64,000 nt of DNA from Meloidogyne chitwoodi (taxonomy: Eukaryota > Nematoda > Chromadorea > Rhabditida > Meloidogynidae): the NCBI GenBank assembly GCA_015183035.1, contig JACZZP010000014.1, positions 434,001-498,000 of the forward strand, written 5' to 3'. Under the pieces are notes generated by a model. The model did no database searches. It saw only the letters and a program-made list of their open reading frames with translations, and was not told the origin of the DNA. This document shows, piece by piece, positions 36,701 through 49,633 of this stretch. Each line of letters starts with the position of its first letter. Position 1 is the first letter of the stretch. A program made the position numbers and the translations under genes.

Positions 36701-37999
36701 GGTCAGCAAATAACCAACCTAAACAATGTTTGAGAGCAACTTAGTCTATCTACTCTTTTATGGGAAATTTTTTGGAGGAAAAAAAAATAAAAAAATGGTA
36801 ATATTTAAGTGGTTGTTGGAGGGAAAGAGTAAAGAGAAAATAAAATAAAAAAACAAGAACAGAGACCTCTCCACTACTAACGAACACATTACTTAGAGAG
36901 TCATTCCCTTCCATTTACAAGTTGTGATGGACAGATTTTTTGAAAAAAAAATTTAAAAAAAATATTTATTATTTAGAGAGGATAGAATAATAAATAAATA
37001 AATAAAATATATCCTTTTTTGTGTTGCGGTACTGCCATTTTTATAAAAATAAAATAATTGAGAGAATGCCTCAATGAGATATTTAAGTGAGGGTAGAAAA
37101 TTGAGGAAAAATAAAATAAAATAAAAATATAATTATTATATTTTTAAATACATATTATTAATTTAAAAAAAAACATTTAAAAAATAATAATTTGTTAGTT
37201 ATGCTCTTCTCTTTTTTTACCAATAAATAATTAAAATTGTTATAATACAAAAATTAAAATAAAATATATAAAAAAAGTTGCTTATTTTATTTAATCGCAA
37301 AATTATGACGCCTGGCACCAAAATATTTTTTTTCTTTTTTTTTTTTAAAAAAACTCTTTGCTCTTTTTTTTTTAATTTGTTTTCCCACTTATATTTTATA
37401 AAAAATCCTTCTTTTCCATCTGTCTCTTTTTTCCTCTTCTCTTTTTTACCCTTAAAACTCACAGTCATCAACTTGCGAGCTTTGGCCTTGATATTTTTAT
37501 TTATTTATTTTTATTTGTTATTGTCCTCTCTCTCTCTTAAAACACAAACAAAAATAAATTTACAATTGTGGTAAGTTTTTACAAATAATTATTTACTCGG
37601 AAAAAAGAAGTTATTAAATGTAGGTGAGTTTAAGTATTTGTCTAAATAAATAAATAAATATTTTATAATGTTTGAATAAATTTTTAAAATACAAAATATA
37701 TATTTAATTGTATGAAGAAGTTACAAAATATATTTTTTTCTTTATTAAATATTAATTAAAAGTTAGGCCCAACTCAACTAATTAATTGGTAATAGGACAA
37801 AACAATTAATTATAAAATAATATTTATATAAAAAATAATATTATTTTAATTATTTAGGAATACCTTTATTTATAAAAATAATTAAAAAAAACAATATAGT
37901 ATTCTCCTAATTTTAATCTAATTAAATTACCCTAAATTAACTAAAAGGTCTACTAAATACTCTAATTTAATTAATTAATTAATACTTATATTTTATTAT

Positions 38000-38167
38000 T
38001 AGAGATAGGAACGGGATCGGGTCCCAATCTCTTTTCCCGGTTTTTTGAGACACCGGGATGAAACCAGGATCGGGAATTCCCGGTTTTCCCGGTTTGTGTC
38101 CCTCCCGATCGTTCAATTCTTAAATTTTCCATTTCCTGATCCCGATTTTTTCAAAATTCCAATCTCT
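38000..38167. repeat. Word-repeat island
   Basis: The patch contains 'gggatcggg' and 'cccggtttt' words in both orientations, bounded by 'agagatagg' at the left and 'ccaatctct' at the right. The same design, with other words, is found at 54414-54540. Confidence 0.5.
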
Positions 38168-41100
38168 AGTATTATACATTAAAATATATAAAATTAATAA
38201 ACAATTTGATTAAATAATTTAATTATAATAATAATATAAAGGAAGTATCCCTTCTTATTTTTTCTAAAATTCGAATAATTTTTACTTATTTATTTTTTCA
38301 ATAATTTCTAAATAAATAAATAAATAAATAAATATTCCCCCAACAAATAATAATAATAATATTATTTTCTCCCCAATAATTGGCACTCAATTAAATTGAC
38401 AACACAAAAACTAGTATATTTATTTATTTATTTAATTACTTTTGCGCAGAATTTGTATTTTGCTTTAAGGGAAGATGAACACAGACAAACAAAAAAGTTT
38501 TTTTAAAAAAGAAATAAAATACAAAACTTGAACATTAAAAATTATGAGAGAATGACACAGACAAATAATATTTATTTATTATTTTTAGTTAATAATGGAA
38601 ATAATTGAAAAAGCTTTTTGAAGGACAAATAATATTTAAATAATAATTAATTAATTATTAAATAATTAATCAAAAATAAATAGACTCTAATATTTAAATT
38701 AAAAAATAAATATTTAATATATTTATTAAAGGAAATAGAGGCTTTTAATTAATTAAAAAATGAATACAGTTGGAGTACAAAATAATAATAATATTTTTTA
38801 TTTAGGTCTAGAAATATTTCTAAATTTAATATTTTAGAAATTATTTTTTAATTTTAAAGACAGAAAAAGCTTTAATAGAATTAATTAATTATTTATTTCT
38901 TCATAATTTCCCAATAAAAAATATTTAAAATTAATTAATAAGGTAAAATTAATATATAATTATTTTTCTTTTAATTTTTAAAATTATTTTTATATTTTAA
39001 TTCGCTTATTTTTTAATTCTGTGATTATCTCAACGCCCAATAAAAGTTTTTAAAAAGTTTTGTTCTCATTTATTTATGTAATTTTTATTTTTTTTCCTTC
39101 CCGTTTGGCGCCTCTTTATTATTTTTTTATTTTTTTAAAGTTTGTTGCATTGCGCAATTGGCTGATATTTTTTAGTAAAAGAAAAAAGTTGAATAATTGA
39201 CTTGAGTGACTTTTCTTTAAAAAATAAATAAAAATAATTGAAGTAGAAAATTTATTTTTAATTTTTTAGAAGACGAGAAAAAAATAATAAAATGTGTATT
39301 TTGATGAATTGAATATTTGGGTTATTTTATAATTATTATAAATATATTTTAATAATTAATAGAAGTTGAAATAAAATTAATTAAGTGAAAGAGAATATTT
39401 ATAATAATAATAAATAATTTTAAAATAAATATTATTTATTTATTTATTGGATTAACTCAATTTTTAAATTAAATTTAATCCTCTTTTTAATAAAAATAAA
39501 TAAAAAAAAAGTTAACTATTTTTAATAAATAATTTAAAAAAAATTAAAATAAATTAATATTTTTGCATTTTTAAAAGAAATTAAAAATATCCCCTGAGAG
39601 AGTATTTATGACCGAACATAGCTAATTCCAACTAAAATTTACAAAAGAATTAGTTAATTAGCCTTTTCAAAAGCCAAAGGGTAGAATAATTTATTTAACA
39701 ATTTTTAAGTATTTTATTAATTTTATATTCGAGTCCAAAAGAGAATATTATTTTAATTTATTTAATATTATTAAATAAATAATAAAATAAAATAAATATT
39801 TATGTTTAACTTAAAGTGCTTTTCTTACGTTTTTAAGTGTTGCGAATTTTCGTGCGTAGAATTAAAAATAAAAAAAATAAAATGACCTGTATAAATAAAT
39901 AAAATATATTTTAATTGCGTGACTATTAAATATTTTATTTATTTTAAAAAGAGAAAATGTTATTAAAAATATAAAAATTAATTTTAAAAATAAGCTTTTT
40001 GGTCCTCTTATTTATTGTTAATAAAATAGAGCAAAGGGACAGATATTAATTAAAATATTTACTAAAAATTATATTTATAGAAATACCCCAGATATCTCTA
40101 ATTATTTATTCTTTAATTTAATTTTAAATAGACTTTATTATTTAAATAATTTTATAAAAATAAATAAAATTTATTAGAGTTGTTCTTTAAAGTTAGCTTT
40201 AAGTAATTTGAGAAGAAAAAAACAAATAAATAAATTTGTAACAAATGTTTTTAATAAATAAATAATAATAAATGAGTTCAAGCAATTTATTATTTTATTT
40301 TGATATATTTATTAAGTAAAAAAGAGAAAAAATATTTTTAAATTTTTTATAAATTTAATAAAAAGAAATTAAAAATAATTAATTAATTATTTTTAAAATT
40401 TAATATATAAATATATTTATTTATTTATTTATTTTTATTTCCCTATCCTTAACAATTTTTAAAAATTTTTTTTTCTTCAATAAAATATTTGAGAAAAGGG
40501 CAAATTGAAAATAAAAATATATTTTTAAAAATAATTTGATGAATGTTAGAAGAATTTTAAAATAAAATAAAAATCAATTTTTGTACTTTTTTTAAGTTAA
40601 AATTAGTAAAATTTTATTTTTTTATAAAATAATAAATTTAATTTAGAAAAAATAAATTATAATTATTTCAATTAAATTTAAAAAAATAATAAAAATTAAT
40701 TTCTTAGATTTTTTAAATTAAAATTTTAAAAAAATGATAGAAAATATATTTATTTTATTTTATTTTATTTTTGCTTTGTTAAGGGATTTTTATTTTATTT
40801 TATATATTTGAGGAGATATTTAAGAAAAAGAAAAAGAAAAAGAAGAAGAAGAAGAAGAAGAAGACCACACCGCCATTTGCTTCTCTTTTTGTTGAGGAAA
40901 ATAAAAAATAAAAATAAAAATGTCCAGCAGAGTTATATATTCTTATAATAATTCAACTTCCTCTTTTTATTATAAAAAGGCAGATGGTCAAAAATTATTT
41001 TTGAGAAGAGAAGGGATTTATTGAAGGGGATAGAGGGAAAGAGCCGGATTTTGCCTTTCTGCCTAATGATTTTGAAAAGGAAAAATAAAATGACAGAAAA

Positions 41101-41256
41101 AAATAAGAGAAAATTGAGGGTATAAAATAAAGAATATATTTAATGTTATTCTACCTCTACTGGACATCTCTAGCTACTACTATTTCCATTAAAGGGATAA
41201 CAAAGGAGGCCATTTTTTAAGAGAAGAGAATAATAAATAAATAAATAAAAATATTA

Positions 41257-41980
41257 CAGGGTGACAAGAAAGTTCGGAGACAATTATTTTTTATCATAAC
41301 TTAAGTCAAAATTTTGCTATCGAGATAAAACAAAGATGAAAAGATAGAGAACTAAATAGGGATTAAGAAATATCAAGAGTTTAAGAGATTTCTACTACCT
41401 GCTTCGATACAGTGTCGAACGCACGGATGAAAATTTTTGACCAAAACTCGCGCCTCTTTTTATGTTTAAAAAATTATAAAATGAGAAAGGATTGAGGGAT
41501 TGACTTAAAATTTTTTTCGAATCTAGAGGGATCTCTGGTCTTCACAAATAATAGAATAAAAAATTTTTTAGCTTAGTATTTGGAGAGATATAAATTTTCG
41601 CGCAACACTCACAAAATAAAAAATTTCATTTCCCCCCAAAATCGAATTACATCTACTCACAGCCTTCCATGCCAGAGGTACAGTTTTCATATTAAAAATT
41701 AGTCTGGGTCGCAGGTATGCTCTATTGATTTCTTTTGAGATCTCACAAATCTGACTTCTCAGTATTGAGATACAGCAAGTGAATTTTTGGGGAGGAAAAT
41801 TTGGTATACCTTACTGAAAAGGCTATAACTTTTGTGATAACCGTCCAAATAATCACAAATTTTGTATTATAATAGAGAATTGAATAGGCTATAAAATCAG
41901 CTTAAAATTATTTAAAAATAAAAAATATAAAAAAAGTTATGGTGAATTAAAACGTGTCTCCGAACTTTCTTGTCACCCTG
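41257..41980. mobile_element. Tc1/mariner-like non-autonomous element
   Basis: A 724-base element ends in inverted CAGGGTGACAAGAAAGTTCG / CGAACTTTCTTGTCACCCTG and is flanked by TA on both sides (41255-41256 and 41981-41982). This is the hallmark of Tc1/mariner insertion. No transposase frame remains. The G+C content and complexity are clearly above those of the surrounding DNA. Confidence 0.88.
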
Positions 41981-41982
41981 TA

Positions 41983-44900
41983 TTTAATTTTTAAATTATT
42001 TAATTTTAATTTTAATAAATATAAATTTAATTCTTTTTGAGGAAAAGGTTTATTTGCATTTAATATTTTTGTTAAATTAAATTAAAAAATCTAAAAGATT
42101 ATTTTTTAAACTTTCAGGTATTTATGTTCATTATATTTCTCTTTAATCATTTCTGACTTACAATTAATTATAAACAATTTATTTTAATATTATTAATATA
42201 ACTTTTAACTAATTATTTAAACTTTTCTTCTAATTTTTGTTTTATAATTATTTAATTAATTGTCTATAAATTTAAGAATATTTGTAAATCTAAACAAAAT
42301 ATAATAAAATATAATATAAAAATATGTTCACAGAAAAAGTTCTTCCCTCTTTTTTTAATAATGCCAATTCTCTAATAATTAATTAAAAACAAGTATTTTA
42401 TGAAAGAAAAATTATTTAAAAAATTAAAACAACAAACCCTCCCTTATATTAAATGAAGAATTATTTTTAAATATTTTTAAAATAAATAAATAAAAACATT
42501 TTATTTTATTTTTAAGTGTTTCTGTCATTACCATTTTTTCTTATTTTTCCTTTTTAAACCATTAACAATTTTGGCGATGTTTTTCCCAAAGGCAAATAAT
42601 GCGCAATTTGTGAGTGCTTTTATTATTATTTATTAAAAAGGAAAAAAAAGAAAAGATGAAGGGCCTTGATGCCGAAATTTTTTTTATTTTTTTGACTAAA
42701 AAATAAAATAAAAATTATATTATTTATTTATTTCTGTATAATTATTGCCTAGAGAGAGGCCTTGCTTTTTTTAATATTTATTAGTAAAAAAATAAAATTA
42801 AAAAAGTGCACACTTCTTATTTAAAAAAAGAGATTTATTTATTTAAATATTTTATTTAAAATTTAAATAAAAACATTTTTTTACAATTTTTCAAAAAATA
42901 ATAAAAATTTAAAAAAGACCAAAAATCAATTTATTAATAAAAACATATGTATGTTTTGAGTAAAAATGTTAGAAAAAATAAATGAAACAAAAATAAATTT
43001 ATAAAAAAAATTAAGTAATTCTTAAAAAAAAAATATAAAGAAATTTGAGAAGAATTTTTTATAAAATAAATGTGTTTTTAAATAATTATAAAAAGGGGAT
43101 TAATTCGAAAAATAAAAAAATTTTTATAATGAATAGAGCAAAAAATTTACTACAAAATAACTAAAAAATTAAAAAAATTAATTTTTGAAAATAAAATTAT
43201 TATAAATTTATCTAAAATTAATTTTAGTAACAAATTAACTCTCTTCTCTTATATATAAGTAAATAATATTTTTAATAAAATAATTATAATTACTTAAATT
43301 ATTATTTTGTTTATAAATATTTAAAAATATTAAATTAAATATATTCTTTGCTCTTTTTTTTAATTTTTTTCTATTTTTAGGACATTTTTAAATAAATAGT
43401 TTTGCAATAAAAAAAGGTAAAAAATATAAAATTTTTATTTTTTTTAATAAAATTGGAGAAAAGTTAAATTTAAAATAAATAATTTGGAAATAATAATAAA
43501 ATAAAAATATTAAAAAAATTAATTTAAATTAAATTTAAGGTAATTTTTAATTAATAAAATATTTATTAAAATTATAATTATTTAAAAATTAAATAATTAT
43601 TTATTTTTTATAAATTAAAAATAATTTTAAAAAATATTAAAAAAATATTTATTAATTTATTTAAATAATAAAATTGTAACAAAAAAAGCTAAAAAAGCAA
43701 ATAAATTTATTTTATTGTTGCAGTATTTTTTACAAAAATAAATAATAAATAATATTTTCATTTTTATTTTATATATATTTTTGCCTAAAAAAGTACTTTT
43801 TACCTTCTCTTTTATTAATATAATTTCTCTGCTGTTTAAATACACAAAAAATGGGCAAAACACAAAATTAGAAATAAATTAATTAATTAATTTGGGCGCA
43901 GATTTAAAGCTTAAAAATATAAAAAAATAATGCGCCCAAATGATTGCGCCGAAAAGAAATTTAAATGTGAACGGAGCTGACTGAGAATTATAAAATATTT
44001 ATTTTTTATTATTTTCCCAATTGCTTTTTTTTATTTTTTAAAAATATGTGTGAGGGTATTATTGCCTTTATATTTTCTCTTAAAATTTAAAATCAATTTT
44101 AAGTATTTTAAAAAAGAAAAAAAATAAAATAAAATTTTTTGGTCTTTTATTTTTTAATAAAAACTAGTTTTTAATTTTTAAAGAATAAAAATATATTTAT
44201 ATTGTATTTCTTTAAAATTAAAAAATATATTTATTTATTTCTTTTTTTTTAATTTAAAAAAATAAAAATTAAAGAAGAATAAAAAAAATATATTTAATTA
44301 ATTAATTAATTTATTTAATAATTTAATATAATAAAATTAACAAATAAATTATAATTTATTTTTATTAAAATATTTTTTTAAATTTAATTTGAGTAAATAA
44401 TTTAAAAAAATAATAAATAATATTTAAATTAAAAAAAGAATTTATAATTTTAAGTAATAAATTAATTATTTTAATAAATAATTTTATAATTTTAAATTCA
44501 AAAAAGGAAGCCAAATAGAAAATAAAAACAGATTGTAGAGTAATTAAAAAGATGGGAGATTTTATATCCCATTGAGAAAAATAAAAAAAATATTTTTTAT
44601 TTAGATAATTAATTATTAATAATTAAATAGTTGTAGAGAGGCAGATGGAAGGAAAATAAAAAATAATAAATTTTAATTTTAATTTAATATAAAAGGACAA
44701 TAAAAATAATTAAAATAATTTCAATTTGTGTTTGTCCCAGTCTCCCTCAGATATTTAAAAATAACAAAGAGTCCCCCAATGGTTATTTCCCTAACAATTG
44801 GTAATTTAAATAAAATAATTAAAAAATAATAATATTAAAATAATAATAATATTTTTTAAAATAAATAGATAAAAAAAAGCTTTATTTTTTCTAAATTTTA

Positions 44901-45377
44901 CTTAATAAACATTTTTTCCCTCTTTTTTATTATTTACTCGACAAGGCGGAAATATTTTTTAAAAACATGTTTTTGCTTGCTCAGGAGTTTAAAATAAAAT
45001 AAGAAGGGAAAATGGTTACTAAGACAGATGAGAGGATTGTTTTTAGTTTATTTTTCTGTGCCAGGTACTTTTATAAAAAAAATATTTTTTTAGTAAAAAA
45101 AATAAAATTAATATATAATTAAATATTAAAATAAATAAATAATTTTTTAAAAAATAATTAAAATATTTTATTATCTTCCCCTCAACCAAAATTATATATT
45201 ATTTAATCAAGTAAAAAAGGGTATAAAAACTTAAATATTTAGGTAATTATAAATTATTTATTTTAATTTACATAAATTAAAATTAAATTTAAAAAAAATT
45301 AAATTATTATAAAATATATATTTACTATATACTTATAAAAAAGGTGGACTTGAGCGAAAAGAAAAAATTACGCTTTA
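41983..45377. other. A+T-rich desert, nothing recognised
   Basis: Only A/T-rich low-complexity sequence is present. The one frame at 43657-43863 (minus) is Lys/Phe/Ile-rich and shows no sign of being a gene. Confidence 0.6.
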
Positions 45378-46085
45378 ACGGATTAAGTTAGAGGTCTGAA
45401 AGTTTGACATCTTGCTGGGTACTTTTAATGGGGCATCTGGGAAAAATAAGGATTTTTTGGTACCGTGGTTCCTTGGTACCTAAATCGCGTTGGTCACATG
45501 GATATCTCGGAAACGAGGGCAGATAGCGGAAAACTTCCGCTGGGAGGCACTTCCGCACCAATAAGCTGATATCGAATTTAAAAAAAAAATTTTAAAAATA
45601 TTAACGGGGAACCCGGTAGGCGCGAATTCGCAGACGCCCCATATATTCGCCGAGCCATAACTTGATGGGGAATTGATGTAATGAGCTCAAATTCAGAATA
45701 TAGATGTATCGTCTTAAGATGAAGGTGCTTTCATCACCAAAAGTTTTGTGACACTCAAATGTAGCACTGAACTGGGTGTTTGGACACTTCAGTGATGGAT
45801 ATCTCGGGAATGAGAAGAGATCGCAGAAAAGTTCCAACGGTAGAATTTTAAGTTGGAACAAGTAGATATCTTTAAGAAAAAACTCGGATTCGAATTTCGG
45901 ATTTGAAGGGTAGTTATTGGTCTACAAAAATTCAAAATTCCGAAATTTTTTGAGATTGAAAAATTGAAAAGCCTTTAAGGGATATCAATCAGTTGAGAGT
46001 GACCTGTCATAAAAGAAGAGAGAAAATGTGAAGCAAAAAGTTTCTGAAGCAGGGGAAAAAGTGAAGCAAGGGATGAAGCATGCAA
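45378..46085. repeat. Dispersed repeat R1, copy A
   Basis: Shares long, near-identical segments with 47870-48300, for example 'ggttccttggtacctaaatc' and 'cggatttgaagggtagttat'. Relative to copy B it holds an extra 300 bases (45540-45790). The two copies are in the same orientation and bracket the kinase remnant and minisatellite. Confidence 0.75.
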
Positions 46086-46495
46086 AATACAAATTACAAA
46101 ATTACAAGCCAATATCCATTTATGTTGATCAATTATTAAATTAAATAATAATTGGTTTGTTGAACAGAAAATAATTGATCAAAATTCAGAAATTTTAAAA
46201 CATCAATTTGTTCATAAATTGATATATTTTTCATATTTTTCTAAAAATATAGAATACAAAATATCAATATTAAATCATTTAATTGAAAAACGCTAATCTT
46301 CTTTTTTTATTAAGAATGTCTATTTTTAAATAAATTGAATTTTTAAAAATTTATTTTTATCAAAGCAATTTTCCCACAATCAAAAAAAAATGTTGAGGTT
46401 AAATGCCACAATTTTTTTTACATAAATTGCTTTCCCTTATACATTTTTTGCCCTTTTTATTTTTTTTAATAAATAATCTTATTTTATATTTTGGA

Positions 46496-46735
46496 AAGGC
46501 AGTTTATTGGCAAAAGAAGCAAGAAAATTTTTTAGACAAATAATTTCTGCACTTGATTTTTGCCATGCACATAATATTTTTTTGTTTTTTTAATTTTTTT
46601 TTAATTTTAAGCCATCGTGATTTAAAAACTGAAAATTTATTACTTGATGAAAGGAATAATATTAAAATTGGTTTTTTAATTAAAAATTTTAATTTAATTG
46701 AAAAAAAGATTGCCAATTTTGGAATGGGCTTCGCC
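46496..46735 (+). pseudogene. sad-1: Remnant of a SAD-1/BRSK protein kinase
   Basis: Two exon-like pieces match the kinase catalytic loop of the SAD/BRSK subgroup: [20 protein letters not shown] (46509-46573) and HRDLKTENLLLDERNNIKI (46613-46670). After a further possible intron comes IANFGMG (46709-46730). Compared with the family, HRDLKPEN has P changed to T, and the metal-binding DFG is NFG. No valid splice donor is seen after the first piece. The rest of the kinase is absent, and the sequence runs straight into a 46-base minisatellite. It is best read as a dead fragment, possibly captured or duplicated. Confidence 0.75.
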
Positions 46736-47425
46736 CGAGGAGAGACATCCATCTGCAATGATGGACCGAGGGCCGAAGGCCCGAGTGTGACACCCATCTG
46801 CAATGATGAACGAGGGCCGAAGGCCCGAGGTGTGACATCCATCTGCAATGATGAAACGAGGGCCGAAGGCCCGAGGAGTCACACCATCTTCATTGAAGAA
46901 CCGAGGGCCGAAGGCCCGAGGTGTGACATCCATCTGCAATGATGGAACCGAGGGCCGAAGGCCCGAGGAGAGACATCCATCTGCAATGATGGACCGAGGG
47001 CCGAAGGCCCGAGTGTGACACCCATCTGCAATGATGAACGAGGGCCGAAGGCCCGAGGTGTGACATCCATCTGCAATGATGAAACGAGGGCCGAAGGCCC
47101 GAGGTGTGACATCCATCTGTATTGAAGAAACGAGGGCCGAAGTCCCGAAGTGTGACATCCATCTGCAATGATGGAACCGAGGGCCGAAGGCCCGAGGAGA
47201 GACATCCATCTGCAATGATGGACCGAGGGCCGAAGGCCCGAGTGTGACACCCATCTGCAATGATGAACGAGGGCCGAAGGCCCGAGGTGTGACATCCATC
47301 TGCAATGGAAACGAGGGCCGAAGGCCCGAGGTGTGACATCCATCTGTATTGAAGAAACGAGGGCCGAAGTCCCGAAGTGTGACATCCATTGCAATGATGG
47401 AACTGAGGGCGAAGGCCCGAGTTGA
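46732..47425 (+). repeat. Minisatellite, about 46-base unit, about 15 copies
   Basis: The unit runs 'cgagggccgaaggcccgag' then 'gtgtgacatccatctgcaatgatgaa'. It contains the hairpin GGCCGAAGGCC. Long open frames on both strands across it are artefacts of the periodicity. Its core matches a single-copy stretch in the Helitron 3' region (52793-52825), suggesting it was amplified from Helitron sequence. Confidence 0.93.
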
Positions 47426-47551
47426 TACCATCAGAATGATAAAACATTGGGACAAGGATAATCGAGTATGATGAATTCAATGGGCATGGTCATTTTGGTG
47501 CGCAAATTGAGTGTGGCACTGAAATGGCCAAATAATAAATAAATTAAAAAA

Positions 47552-47829
47552 AAAAGGCGGGATTTAGTGGGAATAATGGAAAATCGGCTATTTTAGAGTT
47601 GCGAGGGCCGAATGCCTGTGGTTTAACATATATTGGGACCCCGTACATTTAATAAGAGAAGCTAAAAATTCTAGCAGCGCGCGAAGCGCGCCCCAAAGCC
47701 CGATAGGGCTTTTTATCACCCAAAAATAATTTTTACACAAAATTTTTTTAACTTTCTAAATTTTTAAATACATTATGCTATTCTTACATCCCATGTACTG
47801 CACTACTGAGTTGTGCACGCTTTCACTAG
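47552..47829 (+). mobile_element. Helitron 3' end, copy 1
   Basis: About 280 bases are shared with 52745-53024, including the double hairpin 'gcagcgcgcgaagcgcgc' plus 'aaagcccgatagggcttt'. The copy closes with a small stem (TGCAC..GTGCA, 47799-47817), about ten bases, then CTAG (47826-47829) followed by T. Hairpin, CTRR and T is the Helitron 3' signature. The matching 5' end upstream was not found. Confidence 0.7.
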
Positions 47830-47869
47830 TTACTATAAACCTATAAAGATTAAGGTAAAATATTTAAAA

Positions 47870-48300
47870 ACTTGGAAGTCTTTAAGGGATAAAGTTAGAG
47901 ATTTGGGAGTTTGACATCTTGGGGGGTACTTTTCATGGGCTTTCAGGAAAAATTATGAAATCGATGGTACCATGGTTCCTTGGTACCTAAATCGCGCCGG
48001 TCACTTGGATATCTCGGGAACGAGGGCAGATAGCGGAAAAGTTCCAACGGTAGGATTTTAAGTTGGAACAAGTAGATATACGTAGGAAAAAATTCGGATT
48101 TGAATTTCGGATTTGAAGGGTAGTTATTGCTCTACAAAAATTCAAAATCCCGAAATTTTTTGAGATTTGAAAAATTGAAAAGCCCTGAAGCTATATCAAT
48201 CAGTTGAGAGTGACCTGTCATAAAAGAAGAGAGAAAATGTGAAGCAAAGTTTCTGAAGCAAGGGAAAAATGTGAAGCAAGGTTTTAAGCAATGGTTGAAG
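47870..48300. repeat. Dispersed repeat R1, copy B
   Basis: Same orientation and high identity to 45378-46085, without that copy's 300-base insertion. It ends in 'gaagcaagg' words and then passes into a palindromic short-unit array. Confidence 0.75.
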
Positions 48301-48455
48301 CAATTGTACAATGTACAATTGTACAAAAGTACAATTGTACAAAAGTGAAATTGTACAAAATTACAATTGTGCAAAAGTACAATTGTGCAAAAGTACAATT
48401 TTACAAAAGTACAATTGTACACTTGTACAAAAGTACAAATTACAAAAGAATTTGA
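48290..48455. repeat. Array of the palindromic unit GTACAATTGTAC
   Basis: About nine copies of a 15 to 16-base unit 'aaaagtacaattgtac'. The unit is self-complementary, so the array can pair with itself at many registers. Confidence 0.85.
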
Positions 48456-49083
48456 AATTTGTAAAATTGATAAACCTTTAAGTCATATCAATTTAATGAG
48501 AGTGACCTGTCATAAAAGAAGGAAGGCTTTCAAATTTATTTTAATTTTATTTTTTACCAAAGCCATTTTTGACCCGACTTTTTTAAACCATCTTCTTTTT
48601 TCCCAATTTATTTTTTTGCTTTTTTCCTTTTTAAACATTTTCCCCAAAACTATTTTCTTTGCTTTTTAATCCTTTTTTGTAATTTTTTCCATAATTTTCC
48701 CAGACCCATTTTTTGCTCTTAATATTTTAACATTCAATAATAATCAAAAAAATCATTTTGTTTAATTATTTGAATTTATTATTTTTTTAGTATTCTATTT
48801 ATTTAATTTTAATTAAAATTTTTAAATATTTTTTTTAATTTTATACGTAACATGTATTATTTTAAGATATTTTTATTTAATTTTGTGAATATTTTAGAAT
48901 AATAAAATTTTTAAAATTTTATTTAAAAAATAGTTTAAAAATTTAAAAAATAATTTTTTTGAAGTTTAAATGTTTTTATTTTTAATTGTTATTTTTTGAA
49001 CTTTTTTAAAATGTTATTTTCATATTTTTTGTATTGCTTTTTGTGAAACGTAAAAATTATTTTTAATATTTTTAAATTTTTTT

Positions 49084-49503
49084 GGCAATCCTTCGGAATT
49101 GTGGTCCCGCCGAAAAAAATCTTAAAATTCTTAAAATATGTTTCTAGATGTAATGTGATGGTGATCACGAATCTGAACTTAGATTTTGCCTAACACTTGA
49201 TTTTATCTATGATTTTTCGTTAATCATGAAGATTATTTACGATTTTTAATTGCCTATAATTCGCCCCTCAGTTCTGTAAAATGTGAGTGGTACCAACCGA
49301 TTCAGCTTGATGAGTCGAATCAAATAGTTGTCTTTTTTTGCAGAAATTTAAAAAAACAAGTACTTGATGAAAAATCATAGAGAAAATCAAGTGTTAGACA
49401 AAACATGAGTTCAGATTCGTGATACCGTCACAAATCACTACTAGAAACATATTTTCAAATTTTAAGATTTTTTTCGGCGGGACCACAATTCCGAAGGATT
49501 GCC
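49084..49503. mobile_element. MITE with about 140-base inverted repeats
   Basis: The ends begin GGCAATCCTTCGGAATTGTG on both strands; the arms pair through 'cccgccgaaaaaaatctt' and on to 'atcaagtgttagacaaaa'. There is no coding content. The flanks are poly-T, so the target duplication cannot be measured. Confidence 0.8.
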
Positions 49504-49633
49504 TTTTTTAAATATTTTTAATTGTTCTTTTGAATTATTTTTTGAAATTAAATTTTTTTCATTTATCGAAATTTTTTTTATTTTTGTAAATATTTTTTAT
49601 TTTTGGTTATTTTTTAATTTTTTAAATAAATTT

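Larger units (their letters stand above)
32317..41256. other. 9 kb gene desert upstream of mex-3
   Basis: The sequence is dominated by A/T homopolymers and 'aataaata' runs. No exon chain or RNA gene can be supported; the few open frames (36243-36488, 37217-37574) are low in complexity. Two G+C-richer word islands interrupt it: about 33590-33765 (repeated 'accgagatcgag' words) and 38000-38167 ('accgggat', 'cccggtttt' words). Regulatory DNA for mex-3 may lie near 32317-33000, but I cannot point to a motif. Confidence 0.6.

Noticed and set aside
36243..37574. Open frames on both strands
   Set aside because: Low-complexity Lys/Asn/Phe-rich translations of A/T runs, no splice logic and no family resemblance.
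45601..45861. Minus-strand frame of 86 residues
   Set aside because: Lies wholly in the copy-A-specific part of repeat R1; composition and position suggest chance.
46504..47480. Four long open frames (up to 253 residues) on both strands
   Set aside because: They lie in the 46-base minisatellite and encode the same repeat in three frames; periodicity alone keeps them open.
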